Shown here piece after piece: positions 11,697-12,905 of a DNA stretch of 12,905 nucleotides. How positions within the stretch are numbered: position 1 is the stretch's first letter; every line of letters starts with the position of its first letter. A model generated the notes under the pieces. That model searched no databases. It saw nothing but the letters and a program-made list of their open reading frames with translations, and was not told where the DNA came from. Source of the stretch: 73-13 sp035555435 (GTDB lineage Bacteria; Actinomycetota; Actinomycetes; Actinomycetales; Microbacteriaceae); assembly GCA_035555435.1 (NCBI GenBank), contig DATMGN010000051.1:1-12905 (forward strand). Direction: 5' to 3'. Position numbers and translations under genes: made by a program.

Positions 11697-12887
11697 ATGA
11701 GCGAGCCGCCAGAGCGAACGACGACGCGCGCCATTCCCCGGCACGCGCGGCGCTCGCGTCCGAACCCGGCGGGGCTCATCTTCGGTGTCGTCGCCTCGGT
11801 CCTCGTCATGGTCCTCGTCGCCGGCGGCGCAGTCGGCGCGGTCGTCTGGAACACGTTCTCGAAGCGGCTCAACGCGACGATCGAGCTGATCTCCGAGACG
11901 GATGCGCCCCCGCCGGACATCGGCGCGATCGAGGGCGGCTTCAACATCCTCATCGTCGGCTCGGACACCCGCGAGGGCGGCAACAATATCGACGGGTCCG
12001 ACGAGGGCGGGGTGCTCAACGACGTCAATATGCTGCTGCACGTCGCGCAGGATCAGCAGAGCGCCGTCATGATCGCGGTGCCTCGCGACCTGTATGTGGG
12101 CGACACGACGCCGTGTGCCTGGAGCAAGATCAACACGAGCCTCGCCGCCGGAGGCTTCCCCTGTGCGGTCGACACGATGTCGGCACTCACGGGCCTGCCG
12201 ATCCAGTTCGCCGGGATGATCACGTTCACGGGTGTCATCGCGATGGCGGACGCGATCGGCGGTGTCGAGATCTGCGCCGATGCGCCGATCTATGACGAGG
12301 ACACGGGCCTGAATATTGCGGAGGGCTACTCGACCGTCACGGGCTTCTACGCGCTCGCGTTCCTGCGGACTCGCGGCACCATCGGTGATGGCAGTGACCT
12401 GAGCCGGGTGAGCTCCCAGCAGGTGTATCTGTCGTCGCTCGTGCGCAAGGTGAAGTCGGACGGGGTGCTCAACGACCCGCTCGCGCTGCTGTCGATCGCG
12501 CAGGTCGCGCTCTCGAACATGACGCTGTCGGGCAGCCTGGCCGACCCGTACACGATGGTGCAGATCGCGCTCGCGATGAAGAACCTGCCGCTCAACCGAG
12601 TCACCTTCGTGCGCTGGCCCACCTACTACGGCGCGCCGGACGACCCGAGCTCGGGCTCGACGGTCATGACCGACTGGGGCGCGGCGAATGAGCTGCTCGC
12701 GATGATCGCCGCCGACCAGCCCTTCGTCCTGCCGCAGGTCGGCGACGACCGCGGCTCGACGATCGACCCGAACGGCGCCCTCACCGAGGAGCAGCAGGGA
12801 CAGCTCGCCGACAACACGGGCCTTCCCGTCCTGGAGGGTGTCACCGGCCAGACGGCCGCCGACTTCTCCTGCTCGGTCGCGAACTAG
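11697..12887 (+). CDS. LCP (LytR-CpsA-Psr) family cell-wall ligase, copy 2
   Basis: This 396-residue paralogue of the preceding LCP gene has a basic N-terminal tail (1-24), one membrane helix at about 25-51 and an extracellular LCP domain. Conserved points are GSDTR at 88-92, VPRDL at 128-132, KIN at 144-146, LRTRG at 223-227, Arg237 and Gln241. It also has four extracellular cysteines at 140, 156, 193 and 392, at positions equivalent to those in copy 1. It differs mainly in the cytoplasmic tail, the loop around 133-160 and the segment at 306-335. The C-terminal 58 residues from DQPFVLPQVGDDRG are almost identical to those of copy 1. The stop TAG is at 12885-12887. It probably shares the tRNA promoter. 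The role is attachment of wall glycopolymers by family knowledge; whether the two copies act on different polymers is unknown. Confidence 0.93.
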   Translation: MSEPPERTTTRAIPRHARRSRPNPAGLIFGVVASVLVMVLVAGGAVGAVVWNTFSKRLNATIELISETDAPPPDIGAIEGGFNILIVGSDTREGGNNIDGSDEGGVLNDVNMLLHVAQDQQSAVMIAVPRDLYVGDTTPCAWSKINTSLAAGGFPCAVDTMSALTGLPIQFAGMITFTGVIAMADAIGGVEICADAPIYDEDTGLNIAEGYSTVTGFYALAFLRTRGTIGDGSDLSRVSSQQVYLSSLVRKVKSDGVLNDPLALLSIAQVALSNMTLSGSLADPYTMVQIALAMKNLPLNRVTFVRWPTYYGAPDDPSSGSTVMTDWGAANELLAMIAADQPFVLPQVGDDRGSTIDPNGALTEEQQGQLADNTGLPVLEGVTGQTAADFSCSVAN

Positions 12888-12905
12888 CGTCGAACTGCGC
12901 CGCGG

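Larger units (their letters stand above)
10411..12884 (+). repeat. Tandem paralogous LCP gene pair flanking tRNA-Ser
   Basis: The two LCP genes align from codon 29 of the first (RPNP) and codon 21 of the second to near their ends, in direct orientation. Exact nucleotide runs include 35 nt at 10579-10613 and 11925-11959, and 35 nt at 11368-11402 and 12717-12751. Divergence elsewhere is mostly at third codon positions and in two loop regions, so the duplication is not recent across its whole length. Confidence 0.85.

Noticed and set aside
1..12905. CRISPR array, insertion sequence, prophage, toxin-antitoxin or other defence system
   Set aside because: No regularly spaced repeats, transposase motifs, terminal inverted repeats or relevant protein families were found on either strand; the gene content is metabolic, translational and envelope-related.

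Overview
The window looks like chromosomal DNA of a high-GC Gram-positive actinobacterium, probably of the Microbacteriaceae/Micrococcales type. The grounds are G/C-ending codons throughout, GTG starts, apparent leaderless starts, a CebR/CelR-type sugar operator, tandem LCP cell-wall ligase genes and a tRNA-Ser without an encoded CCA. The genus cannot be fixed from the sequence alone. No mobile element, phage, CRISPR array or defence island was found; most of the window is ordinary core and catabolic gene content, and the unusual signals are regulatory and structural.

Region 1 (1-3903, minus strand) is a sugar-uptake operon read right to left: an ABC lipoprotein binding protein, two MalF/MalG-type permeases and a GH1 beta-glucosidase cut by the window edge. 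The order (binding protein, permease, permease, GH1) and two near-perfect copies of the palindrome TGGGAGCGCTCCCA in the leader match the cellobiose/cello-oligosaccharide system cebEFG-bglC of other actinobacteria. A strong 16-bp hairpin lies between the binding-protein gene and the first permease gene. No ATPase or LacI-family repressor gene is visible here.

Region 2 (3989-8137, minus strand) holds an amidase-signature hydrolase and, upstream of it, a two-gene unit of a diacylglycerol-kinase-family lipid kinase and phosphoglucomutase. A 27-bp-arm hairpin immediately after the phosphoglucomutase stop separates that unit from the amidase.

Region 3 (8138-12887, plus strand) starts at a 65-nt divergent promoter region. 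It contains seryl-tRNA synthetase, an overlapping HAD phosphatase and an LCP (LytR-CpsA-Psr) gene, then tRNA-Ser(UGA), then a second LCP gene that is a close tandem paralogue of the first. The tRNA and the second LCP gene have no terminator between them and probably share a transcript.

Functionally, region 1 imports and hydrolyses beta-glucosides to glucose, and phosphoglucomutase links glucose-6-phosphate to glucose-1-phosphate for polysaccharide and cell-wall precursors. The lipid kinase and LCP proteins act at the envelope. These links between regions are inferences from family function, not from shared regulation.
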